NCBI RefSeq assembly: GCF_902635505.1
Contig: NC_045429.1
Location: 136,892,804-136,956,803 of the forward strand
Source of the DNA: Sarcophilus harrisii
Taxonomy: Eukaryota; Chordata; Mammalia; Dasyuromorphia; Dasyuridae
Length of the DNA stretch: 64,000 bases
Reading direction: 5' to 3'
The position numbers and the translations under genes are program-made. Under the pieces are notes generated by a model. The model was not told where the DNA came from. It saw nothing but the letters and a program-made list of their open reading frames with translations, and searched no databases. This document shows positions 52,985 to 63,247 of this stretch, in pieces (the stretch's first letter is position 1; every line of letters begins with the position of its first letter).

Positions 52985-53655
52985 AACTCAATAAGTATTT
53001 GTTAAGCAACTTCTAGGCAATAGACACTAGTAATAAAAGAAAAGCAAAAAAAAAAAAACAAAAAAAAACAGTTCTGGTTCTCATGGTCTAAAGGAGAAAC
53101 ATCATGCAAACAATTAGGTATAGAAAGATATGTAAATGATAAATTGGAGGTAATCTCAGAGTAAAGACATTAGCATTAGGAAAGACACCTTTTGCTTTTT
53201 GCAAAAGGTGAGTTTAGCTGGGAGATGAAGTTACCAGAGAAGCTGAGAGGAGGGAAGAGAATCTTAGACAAGGGGAGGCAACCAGTAAAAAAGCAAAGTC
53301 AGGAGATGGAAGGTCTTGGTCAATGAACAGCAAAGAGACTAATGTTATTCAACTTCAGAGTGTGTAAGAGGTGGTTATTAGGAGAGTTAGGGAGTAAGGT
53401 ATAAGAAGATTCTAAAGATAGGAAAGAACCAGGTTATAAAGCACTTTAAAGGCCAAGCAGGATTTTATATTTGATACTAGAGGTAAAGGGGTCACTAGAA
53501 TTTAATGAATAAGTGGATAACATGATAAAATCAATATCATAGAAAGATCAACTTGACAGCTGAGTGGGAAACAGATTGAATGGGGAAACAAAGCTGGGAA
53601 ACCAAACAACAGGCTATTGCAGTAGTCCAAATAAGAAGTGGTAAAGACCTATACT
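52985..53655 (-). mobile_element. L2 LINE, minus strand
   Basis: caataagtatttgttaag, gttctggttctcatggtc, atgaacagcaaagagac, accaggttataaagcac, tttaaaggccaagcagg, aggtaaaggggtcactag, gacagctgagtgggaaac, caggctattgcagtagtcc. A10-A12 runs at 53048-53069. Decayed throughout. Confidence 0.88.
53186..53210. repeat. Perfect 10-bp hairpin, 5-nt loop
   Basis: caccttttgc, ttttt, gcaaaaggtg. It lies inside the L2 copy and is not expected in the family sequence. Confidence 0.9.
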
Positions 53656-53657
53656 CT

Positions 53658-53842
53658 AAAGAAAAACTATCTAATAATTAGTATTGTATAAAAGTAGAAT
53701 GATTTGCTTCAGAAGGTGGCAAGTTCTCCATAACTGGAAGCTTTTAAAAAAGGTTGGAAATATCATTGAAGGTGTTCCTATTCAGGGCAGCCTTGGAGTA
53801 GGACTCTGAGATGATCTGATTCTATGATTATTTGGTCAGTAA
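53658..53842 (+). mobile_element. L3/CR1 LINE 3' end
   Basis: atctaataattagtattg, tgcttcagaaggtggcaag, ttctccataactggaagc, cagccttggagtaggact, ctgagatgatctgattct. It abuts the minus-strand L2. Confidence 0.78.
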
Positions 53843-54261
53843 AGTTAAGGTGGATGACATACCTCTAACTAGAGAAACAAAGTCCCTAAATGATTTGAGA
53901 AAAACAGGACAATGAAGGAAAAAGGAAAATAAAGGATGCATGGAGTGAAAACTCAAAGATCTGCAAATGTCAGTCCACAGTATTTTTAACTTTTCCTAAC
54001 TGATGTCACAGGAATGATAAGTATATAAACTTTATAGTTAATATTTCTAACAGTTTCTTCAGTTATTTTATAATCAAAACTTTCCTGGGCATAGTCTGAA
54101 AATTCTACTTTCAGGTATCCAAATTAGAGTACTGGATAGAAGTGAGTTGGAATTTTTTTTTTCCACGCCCCTCGTATAATCCCAGAAGCAGGCCTGGTCG
54201 GAATGAATTGCTTTGCAAGTTTTTTGGGGGATTGCTCATACAGCTTATGTTTGTTTTGTTT
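53843..54261. other. No assignable feature
   Basis: Unassigned. A CpG-containing patch at 54163-54205 (ccacgcccctcgta, cctggtcgg) stands out but matches nothing I know. Confidence 0.4.
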
Positions 54262-54475
54262 TGAGTCTTGACTTGTGATTTCATTGCTGTAGGGAACTCT
54301 GATTGAAAAAAAACTCTACCAAAATGGATCTGTAACTACTCTTCAAATGATGTGTTTCTTAAGACAGAGAGATAAAGAGCCTTGCCCAGAGTCCCAGAGT
54401 TAGAGAAAGACCTTAAATCTATGTCTTCTACATTGAGAAACTATCTACTACTACATAATGCCTCTAGCTAATTCT
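54262..54475 (-). mobile_element. MON/THER-like SINE, full length, minus strand
   Basis: tgtgatttcattgctgtag, ggaactctgattgaaaaa, ctctaccaaaatggatctg, agataaagagccttgccc, agagtcccagagttagag. Confidence 0.78.
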
Positions 54476-54694
54476 TTTTCTTTAATATACAAAAGTGCCA
54501 AAAAATTTCCATTTATAAGGAATATAATTTACTTTTTATATCTATAAATTGGCTATGAAAAACTGAACACAGAATGTAGAAGTCATTTCCCAACTGCCAC
54601 ACTCATATGAAGTTGCTCTTCATAGCTGAATGGCAATGAAAAGGCAGAACATTCATTACTGCTGAAGTAATGTTGTACTCCAGGCAGTGTTGAT

Positions 54695-54850
54695 TTTGAA
54701 ATAATAATAACTCACGTAACACTTCAGTTTCCCACCATTTTCATATCCATGATCTCATCTGAACCTAACAATAACCTTTGTGAAGTAAGCCAGGCAATTA
54801 TTATCGACCTCATTTCATACAAATATGGGAAATCAGACTACAGATCCAGC
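54695..54850 (-). mobile_element. MIR/THER SINE, minus strand
   Basis: ttcatatccatgatctcat, ctgaacctaacaataacc, ggcaattattatcgacctc, atttcatacaaatatggg. Confidence 0.65.
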
Positions 54851-54854
54851 ACCA

Positions 54855-55190
54855 TAGTGGAAGGCTGCTGAATTAGGAGTTAAAAGAAAATGACCAGGTT
54901 GGAATCCTGCTTCTGATTTATGAGTTACATTCTATAAGTGAGTCACATCTTACCTTTTGAATATTAAGGGACTGAACTGATCTATGAAGTTCCTTCTACC
55001 CCTAAATCTATGATCCTGTGCTCTTAATTTCTTTATCTGTAAACAGGAGATAACATTTCTTTATCTGTAAACAGGAGATAACCTGTTTACAGATAAACCT
55101 CACAGGGTTGTGATGGGAATCAAATGAGGCATTTATGAATGGCATTTTGGAACTCAAAAGCTACATAATTATTCTTTTATTATTATTGGA
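54855..55190 (+). mobile_element. Two abutting MIR/CORE-SINE fragments
   Basis: 54855-55018 ends with the 'aaatctatgatcct' variant tail. From 55024 a second MIR 3' half follows: tttctttatctgtaaac, ctcacagggttgtgatgg, aatcaaatgaggcattt, tattattattgg. The second carries the duplication and hairpin at 55027-55097. Confidence 0.65.
55027..55097. repeat. 28-bp direct duplication plus 15-bp inverted copy
   Basis: atttctttatctgtaaacag...ataac occurs twice in exact tandem (55027-55054 and 55055-55082). It is followed directly by ctgtttacagataaa (55083-55097), the exact reverse complement of 55060-55074. This gives a perfect 15-bp stem with an 8-nt loop. Confidence 0.97.
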
Positions 55191-55289
55191 TTAGTTGGGA
55201 CACACAATGGAGGAGATAGGACTAGCACCCACAGGCTTTCTGATCGCTAATTCCATCGGACCTCATTTTAGGAAAATAGGGAGGAGAAA

Positions 55290-55555
55290 TAAAAATCTGT
55301 ATGGTACCTTCTATGTATGAAGCACAGTGCTAAAATGCTTTTTATAAATATTATCTCATTTGATCCTCAAAAAAATTTTTTTTGAAATAGATGCTATTAT
55401 TATCTTCATTGTACAAATGAGAAAAGTGAGAAAAACAAAGGTTAAATGTCAACTTGCCTAGGGTCACTCAGCAAGTTTCTGAGCCCAGATCTGAACTCAG
55501 ATCTTCCTGACTACAGATCCATTGCTCTACCCACTGGGCCATCAGCTGCCAGGTT
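55290..55555 (-). mobile_element. THER/MIR-type SINE, full length, minus strand
   Basis: accttctatgtatgaagc, acagtgctaaaatgcttt, atctcatttgatcctcaa, atgctattattatcttc, gtacaaatgagaaaagtg, cttgcctagggtcactcag, tctgaactcagatcttcc, tgctctacccactgggcc. Confidence 0.9.
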
Positions 55556-55594
55556 GTGACAATATATTCTTCAACTGAAGGCACCCTAGATAGG

Positions 55595-55735
55595 GTGGTG
55601 CTCATTGACACCCTAACATTTATCAAGTGCCTATTATGTACAGGGAACCACACTTTGTCTTGGAAATGTAAAAAAGAAAAACAAGGCTATCAAGGAACTT
55701 AGAAATGAATGGAAAGTCTACTATGGAGGAGGGGA
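55595..55735 (-). mobile_element. L2 LINE 3' end, minus strand
   Basis: aacatttatcaagtgcct, attatgtacagggaacc, tatcaaggaacttagaaat. Confidence 0.78.
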
Positions 55736-56074
55736 GGAAATATCTCTACAAACATATATTTTAAAAAGTATGGTACAAGGAAGAAAGTGATAATCCAAAC
55801 ATAGTATTGATAAGAAAATTTGTGTTTCAGGTAGCAAGGGCAAGAAGAAGTTGTTAATCAAACAAGATTCATCCAACTTGCGCCTTGAAGAAAGCATTTC
55901 AACAAATCAGGTAAGCAACAAACATTTAGTTCCAACAGGATTTCAGACATTAAGAGATATACTCACAAACACATGGAAGAAGGAGAAGAAAGAAAAAAGG
56001 ATCAAGAGAAAAGGATTCAAATACAGTTTGACTGGGATGTGGAAAATGTTTTTACCAATGAAGTAGATTAAAAA
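55736..56074. other. Unassigned, possibly more decayed L2
   Basis: Purine-rich non-coding DNA; 55990-56065 is nearly all A/G. A 71-codon frame (55851-56066) is Lys-rich with no motif. Confidence 0.35.
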
Positions 56075-56529
56075 AAAAAAAAAACTATCAAATCTGTAGG
56101 TAACACAAAGCTGGGAAGATTAGCTAATGTATCAGATGACAGTCAGGAACAAAGGGAGCTCAAAAGGCTAAAAAATAAGACTTAATATTCTTAAAAATGC
56201 AACAATGAATGTAAAATCCGATATGGATCCAACAGTAAATTTTTGAGGAGTGTGATAGGTAGATAGCAGTTTGTCTGAAAAATATCTGAGGATGTTAGTG
56301 GAGAGGCAAGCTCAGTGTGAACTAAGAAAGTAAAACTACAGCCAAAAAAATGGATGTAATCACAGTCTGCATTCATAAAGGCACAAAACTCCAAAAGAGG
56401 GAGGCAGGTGGAGAATTACTATCTTTTATACTTATTGAGGTCACCTTTAAATTTTGATGTCCCATTTTTGGGTACCATATTTTAATTGTTAAGTTTAAAT
56501 ACATTGAAAAATGGGAATGGTCTTTCATT
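56075..56529 (+). mobile_element. L3/CR1 LINE, RT end to downstream region
   Basis: tgtaggtaacacaaagctg, ggaagattagctaatgta, tcagatgacagtcagga, agtttgtctgaaaaatatc, tgaggatgttagtggagag, caagctcagtgtgaact: L3 order just after the reverse-transcriptase catalytic motif. Confidence 0.88.
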
Positions 56530-56615
56530 TCATTTTATTTTTTATCCTTAGTACCTAGCCTTGCAGACAGCAGACAGACAATAGATAATTAATGGATTGG
56601 ATTAGATGGTGAGCA
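56530..56615 (+). mobile_element. L2 LINE extreme 3' end
   Basis: tttatccttagtacctagc, cttgcagacagcagacag, aattaatggattggatt. Confidence 0.5.
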
Positions 56616-56794
56616 AAGGCACTAAGATTTGCAAAGTGTACAATGGACAATAAATGATTCCGTCTGGTAAGACCACAACCATAATGTATCAGAATGGGAG
56701 TAATGTGAGTAGATGCTGAGAAAATAGAAAAATTCCAATTTCTGAAAGGACTTAAATTTCAGGCTGAGTTTGATCTTTATTTGGTAAGAAGAAT

Positions 56795-56990
56795 GAAGGA
56801 AGCAAGCATTTTCTTATTAAATGCCTACTATGTACCAGGCATTGTGTAAAATGCTTTACAAACATTATTTTCTTTGATATTCCACACAAATCCCTATAAC
56901 AATCCTGTGAAGGAGATACTATTATTATCCCCACTTTACAATTGAGGAAAAGAATTTGATTATGATATCACAGAAGCTAAGGAAGGAAAA
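56795..56990 (-). mobile_element. MIR/THER SINE, minus strand
   Basis: attaaatgcctactatgt, accaggcattgtgtaaaat, gctttacaaacattatttt, tcctgtgaaggagatact, attattatccccacttta, caattgaggaaaagaa. Confidence 0.82.
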
Positions 56991-59104
56991 ATGATAAGGA
57001 ATGTGATGTTAATATTTTTAATATTTCCAAATGATGCATGGAGGCCAAAGAGGAAGATGAGGGCTGAGAAAAAACCAATGAGAGTGTAAATAAGATTGTC
57101 TTTGAGAAAAGTTTCTGTAAAAATAGTGATACAAATAGAAACTGGAATTTAAAACGTCAAAATGAATTACTATTCAGCAATGAAAGGAAGAAATAGAAAC
57201 ACAGTATAATGAGGTAGAAGAGTCAAAAAAATTTTTAAAGGATGAGGGGGATCTAAATATGTCTGCAAGCTAATAGGAAAAAGGGAAGGAAAGGGTTTTT
57301 TTTGTTTTGTTTTTCAGTTAGAACTCTTCAATTGATCAGGACCACGAATATATATACCTTAAATGCTTATAGGTTTGATACAAAGGATATTCTATTAAAA
57401 TTCTTATAGTCTAACAAAATCTACTATGATGTAAATCATAAAGCCCCAAATCTTGATTACTCAGAAAAGTAAATAGTTGAGATGCGCATCGGTGTAAAAT
57501 TTATTATACCATTATCTCAGGTATCCTTCTCCCAAATGCTTTTAGTCTGAAGGAAAGGTTTAACATGTGTTACAGACATATGGAGTTGAAAGGGAAAGAG
57601 GATAGGGGTGTCAATCTAAACTAATGTTTTTGAAAGTCTGGGGAAATTTGGTGTTAATTACAGTGCTAGCTAGAATTTTGCTAAAGGATTTTCATGCTAC
57701 CAAAAACCTTTCCCTCTAAAATATTAAATGATAAATTATGTATCATAAATGTCTTTGGGCTATAATTTTTATATGAAATTACATTTAATTTCTTCTATAA
57801 TTTCTCTGACTCTCTTACATCACAGCAGGGTGTATCATACCTCAGATTCCTCAAATTAGCAAATAAGTTCCTTTAATACTTTTCAAGCAACAAAGTGTAC
57901 TATGGCCAAATTAGTTCAGGAAATGCTAAGCTAAATAGTTTCTTAGGGTCTCTTCTAGAGACAAAATTCTATGACTATAAATTCCAAAGCAGGAAGGGGA
58001 ACTACAAGAAGAAACAAAGCAGAAGGCCACTTGGGGTACAAGGCCAAAGAAACAGATGTGGGATGGGGTGGTACTTAGGGGTGGGTAGTAAAAGGCAGTG
58101 GAAAAACAGGACACCAGCAGAAGAAAGGGCAGTAAGGGCAAACATTGGTTTTACTCACTGTTTTGCCTTGGGCTAGCTTTGTTTACTATGACTATAAGGG
58201 TAAAAAAAATCAAAAAATGATTCATTTACTTGAATGACAATATGCATCTGATTCAGTAGTATGTAACTAGACACCCCTTTATTCTGGCTGACTGGTTGTA
58301 TTTATACACTGGACTGAAAGGTAAATGAATATAAAAAGAAATTTCTTAAGCATTTAACCTTCTTCCTATTTAAGAAACTTAGAAATTATCCATGAAGAAA
58401 ACAAATTACTTTTAGAATGTGATAAGGAAATCAATTTTTGCATGGAAATGCTTCACTAATAAAAAGAAAAAAAAAACAAAAAAACTTTTTATATGATTGT
58501 GTTTTATATGGTTGATAAGAAAAATGAGTAAAACCCGTAATGGAAAATGTCACAAAGACATATTATAATGAAACAATACTAAAAAATGATTGTAAATCTT
58601 ATTTTAGCTTACTTCCCTGAAATTTACAAAAGAGAAATTATTGTCATAGAACTCTATACACAGTTGGTGTTTAATAAATATTTATTAAATATGCTTCTGA
58701 CTGAAGAGGACAACTACAAAACAAATGAAAGAAATGTTGACTTAGGTGTTTCAGCTCTGTCATCCCTTTTTTTTTTTTTATCAGATTTTTTAAAAACGTA
58801 CCAAGTATAAAAATATAAAGATTATTTTGGAAAAAGAAAAGAGAATAGTCTAGAAATATAAACTGGGTCATGAGGTATGAGGGAGAAAAGGGTTTCTTAA
58901 TTACATAGGAATGAATTTGTCAAGATAAATGGATCTAACCTGCTATCTTGAAGACTCACAAACAGAATAACTTCTAAATAGCAGAGGAAATTTTTGGAAA
59001 GTGGCCTACCTGCTGCCCTCTGATGGCTGACTTAAATTCTAAATAAAATTTACTTGAGTTTGGGCTAAGAAATTAAATTTTTATTGTGAAGCACAATGTC
59101 AATA
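56991..59104. other. No assignable feature
   Basis: 2.1 kb of AT-rich non-coding DNA. Homopolymer runs occur at 57297-57321 (T/G) and 58468-58490 (A-rich). The 93-codon frame at 57895-58176 has no recognisable domain and no supporting context. Confidence 0.4.
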
Positions 59105-59270
59105 TTGGGATCATAAGGCTTTTATAGATCAATTGGTACTATCCTCACATTGAAAATGATTTTAAATGAGGCTCAGAAATGTTAAGCCTAATATCATACA
59201 TACCACAATAAAAGGCGGTTAAAATTCAAACATAGGTTCTTAACTCTTTCCTTAATACTGTGGAAAGGCA
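59105..59270 (-). mobile_element. MIR/CORE-SINE, weak, minus strand
   Basis: ggtactatcctcacattg, taaatgaggctcagaaatg, ttaagcctaatatcatac. Confidence 0.45.
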
Positions 59271-59689
59271 GTATATTTGTCTGGATATATGATAGCTAAT
59301 AAAATAGACATGAATTATAACAGTAATTACTATCATGGCAGTACTTTAAGCCTCTGATTTCAAGTCTGGACATTGCTTCCACAAATGTTTCTATACTTCC
59401 TTCTATTCCTTAATGGATATGAAGGGTTATGGCTGAAAAAATAAATCATCTAGTGGCAAATGTTCAGGGGATGACTCTTTTTGACCCAAGGTAGGCTCAT
59501 CTTATATACCACACATACAATCCATCCCTGTGACTGAACTCAAAACCTTTCCATTATGAAACCTTTCCATTGCTAAAGCTTGTACCTTGAGGGAAGGAGC
59601 TGGGATTAACTTCATTTTATGATGAGGATAGGAATCAGAAGAAGATTTTAATGGAACATTTCAATTGACCTTTTCTTCTAATTCTACTC

Positions 59690-60150
59690 CCTCAATAAGA
59701 CATTATATTATACAATTTGACCACGTCATGATCCTCCTCATAAACTCTTATTGTTCCGTCTAGGATCAAATACAAACTCTTTTGGCATTTATTTAAATAA
59801 CTTACAGCCTGGTTCTAACTTATCTTTCTAAGCTTATAAGCATTACTTTCTTTCTTGCTATTACTTAAATGTGATAGTCAATCTTCTACCTTTGTGACTT
59901 CACACCTGCCTGAACATCAATATTTCCTTACCTGTTTCTTAGAATCACTAGCTTTCTTCAAAGCACAGTTCAAATGCCACCCTACTGATAACTATAGTTG
60001 CTAATGCCCACTCTATGAAATTATCTTGTATTTACTTTGTATCTGCCTTTTTTTACATGTTGTTTCCCTGACAGGATGTAGGCTCCTTGAAGGCAGGGAC
60101 CATATCATTTTGTTTCTGTATTCCCAGTCCCTAAAATATAGGAAATGATC
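59690..60150 (+). mobile_element. L2 LINE, ORF2 end through 3' tail
   Basis: atttgaccacgtcatgatc, ctcataaactcttattg, ggatcaaatacaaactc, acagcctggttctaactt, gtgacttcacacctgcc, agcacagttcaaatgcca, ggatgtaggctccttgaag, gcagggaccatatcattt. Comparatively well preserved. Confidence 0.9.
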
Positions 60151-60258
60151 TTGACACTGGAGGGAAAGCAGAATACTTAATTATTATTTAGCTTATCTTT
60201 CCTCATCCCTTCTTACCTACCTCCCACCCACTACTCACCCCTGGCCCACTAAGTTTTC

Positions 60259-60407
60259 TGGGTTTTTTTGCTGAGGCAATTAGGGGTAAGTGACTTGCCC
60301 AGGGTTACACAGCCAGGAAGTGTTAAGTGCCTGAGGCCAGATTTGAACTCAGGTCCTCCTGACTTCAGAGCTGGTGCTCTATCTACTGTGCCACCTAGCT
60401 GCCCCCC
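60259..60407 (-). mobile_element. WSINE-type SINE (SINE A), full length, minus strand
   Basis: tttgctgaggcaattagggg, taagtgacttgcccagggtt, gtgttaagtgcctgagg, ccagatttgaactcaggtcc, tcctgacttcagagctgg, actgtgccacctagctgcc. One of the best preserved copies. The frames across it are shadows. Confidence 0.95.
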
Positions 60408-60431
60408 TTCCACCTTCAATGCTTTAAAACC

Positions 60432-60477
<46 letters not shown>
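60432..60477. repeat. (ATC)15 microsatellite
   Basis: Pure ATC trinucleotide run. The poly-Ile/Met frames over it are not genes. Confidence 0.97.
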
Positions 60478-60479
<2 letters not shown>

Positions 60480-61599
60480 CATCATTTTCAGGCTAGGAAG
60501 CAAAGAGCCTAAGTGGTTCATAGGATCTGAATTTCAAGATAATGAAAATGTTAATGAAAAGTTAATAAGAAAATCCTATCGGCTTTGAATAAATACAATG
60601 AATACAAGCTGGGACAAGTTACATCCTAGGGAACTGAAGGAACTGGTAGCTGTGGTTACTGAGCCAAAAAGTGGTCCTTGAAAATTAGTGGTGAAATTCC
60701 TGGGTCAGGTGACCAGCAAAATGGATCCTCAGATCCCCATAACCCTTCAAACCTCTCCAAAACAGAAATCATGCACCAAAGATAAAGGAACTTCAACTGA
60801 CTCCATGGTCTGAGACATTAGAAAAACAAAAGAAAGTAAAAACTCCAAGAACTAATGCCTAATTCATGCCCCCCTCCTTTACTACCCAGCACAATACCAG
60901 CAGAAAGCTTCACAAGTTGACCTGATCTATGGATTTGTAACAAACGTAACACCACATTTCCAGTCCCTCTTCCTTCTTTCCATTTCTGTGGAGATCCAAA
61001 TTCCAAACTGCAGAAATATCCTCAGGCCTTGAGAGCCTGAGCCACAGCAGTAGTCTCTACTACCAAAGATCTCTCTGAGAGGAGGAGGAACATAGAGAAA
61101 GGTACAACAGATACATCTGAGCACAAGTCCACAGCCCTCTTCCCCAACATTCCCCATCCCCAACCTTGGATATCTAAACTTTCAAGAGCAGAAATCAAAA
61201 TACAGATTGCAATGGTACCAGCATGGAATTACTTTGTTTAGCCAGACCGGAAAACTAAGAAATAGAGGGAGTAGGACAAGTACTGGGCACTCCTTTGAAA
61301 TTCACTAAGCCTGGAGGAAAGATGGCACTCTCCAGCTGGAACCAAGCTGGTGCTCCCCAAAGTCAATCCAGGCAGAGACCTAAATTGGTGAACCATGAAT
61401 TTTCCAGTCTGGGAAAAGGCTAAAATGCATTATTATTCGCCCCAAAGGAAACCACCATCAGAAGGGACCGAATTAAAAAGTGAGCAATTAAGGAAAATAA
61501 GGAGGATGGGAGAAGAGGGAGGAAGACCAAAATTACCATAGATCTCAGAAAAAAGAGAACTCCACAAACTCTTAGGCATAAGCAGATAAACCAACAGGG
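60480..61599. other. Unassigned; may be the 5' part of the following L1
   Basis: Non-coding, richer in C than its surroundings (about 60840-61180). The style (ggaaagatggcactctccag at 61317-61336) could fit an L1 5' region, but I cannot support it firmly. Confidence 0.35.
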
Positions 61600-63247
61600 A
61601 AGATATTAATAGCAGAAAGAAATATGGCCTCATTTAGGCAAAGAATTCATAGATCACCTACAGAAAAAAACCCAAGGCTTTAAGCCCCAAGACACATAAT
61701 GGTTAACTTGAGAAAAAAGAAATTCTGTAAGTGGCTAAGATACATACCTTTAAATACAAAGGAAAGGAAAATTTAATAACCCAAGACTATTATACCTACC
61801 AGAAAATGCAGAGGGAATGGAATAATATGTTCCCAAAACCAAATGGGTCTCAAGATGCAATCCAAAATGACCTATCTTGAAAAATCCTAGCTCTACTATA
61901 AATGAAAATATATGGACATTTGATAATAAAGAGGTGTTTAAAACATTTTCAGAAAGAAAACCAGAATTGAACTGATTATTTACTTCTCAAACACTCCAAA
62001 CAACAGAGATGCATGAGGAATGAATAAATACAACAAAGGCATCAACATCAGTAGAGTAACATCAAAGAAACCAATAAAAGATTTCTTTTTAAATGTACAC
62101 AAAAACATAGGAGTGAAAGCGGAGATTGGAAAAAGTGATATTGGAGAGGTGAGCTTGGGTTGTTATGACAGAGCCTAGAAACACCCAGCCTACAGGTGCA
62201 TCAATGTTTCTTGTAGATTAAATTACAAAATGGGAAAATGTGTAGAATGGAGGAGGAAGGAGGAGAATAGAAGGGAATACATGATGTGCTCCAGTTAAAC
62301 TTAGGGCTAGCAATGAGGGGAAAATGACTTTTATAGTCTTTCAGAAAAAGCTTGCAAGGAAGTGGATAAGGAGGCAAAGGGAATTAAAATATTGGAGGTC
62401 TTGCTTTGGTAATGGGAGGGAGTTCCATTGATGAATGCTCTTATACATAAAGAGAGAAGTTCCGTGAAAGGAGATGGGGACCTTGTGCTGGGTACTGTCT
62501 ATGGGGATTTGTTGCATGAAAAGGCCATTGGTTCAGGAGCTCTGGAGTTCCTGGAGACAACTGGTTCCTGATGGAGTGGTAGAGCATTGATTTAGATAAA
62601 TGAATATGACCAGGAAGAAATAGTGGTGGGCTATATAATTAAGGAGATGGGGATGAAGTGGAAGATTACTGACATGGTATAATGTTGTTCCCCAGAAGAA
62701 TTAACATTTTTTTCTGATAGTAAGCCACAACAGAAAAAAGAAGTCCAAGATGCAACCTCATCAAATCAGTGACAGAAACAACTTCAAACAGGATAGACTA
62801 GAATTGATAACTCAGATGATCTGATTACATGAGAAATTCAGAATAGTGTTAGGTTATATAAATATAGGGACCATGAACCAAAGAATGAGATTCTAGAGAA
62901 GATAGAGAGGATGAATATAATGAAGAGAATGAGGGAGAAAAATCCTCTCTGGAAAGGAGAAAATCTTGTTATAAAGAATGAAATAAATAATAATAATTAA
63001 AAACCCTAAGGAACAGAATTAGTTGGAGAGGATAAGAAAAAGGAAGAATCTACTTGACAGAAAGAAAAACAATGAGTGGAAGAATTAAATATCAGATAAA
63101 TGCAGGAAAGAAAAAGGAACTGTTAGTAAGCAAAACTCCAAAAAGTAACAAATACGACACAAGACACGTAGAAGAATGCCAGAGGGAACAAGGGTACCTT
63201 AAAAAAAAAAAAAATTTAAGCTAAAGAAACTGAAGAGATATAGTACT
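61600..63247 (+). mobile_element. L1 LINE, region upstream of ORF2 (decayed)
   Basis: cattttcagaaagaaaacc, agaattgaactgattatt and cttctcaaacactccaaac resemble the block that precedes ORF2 in marsupial L1s ('agaccagaactgaacag'). It is followed by purine-rich gggagg/ggaag text and then ORF2 at 63248. No usable ORF1 frame remains. The upstream limit is uncertain. Confidence 0.55.

Noticed and set aside
57895-58176. 93-codon Lys/Arg-rich frame
   Set aside because: No domain, no conservation evidence available, purine-rich DNA makes chance frames likely.
60249-60588. Frames with poly-Met or poly-Ile
   Set aside because: (ATC)n microsatellite plus SINE A; not coding.
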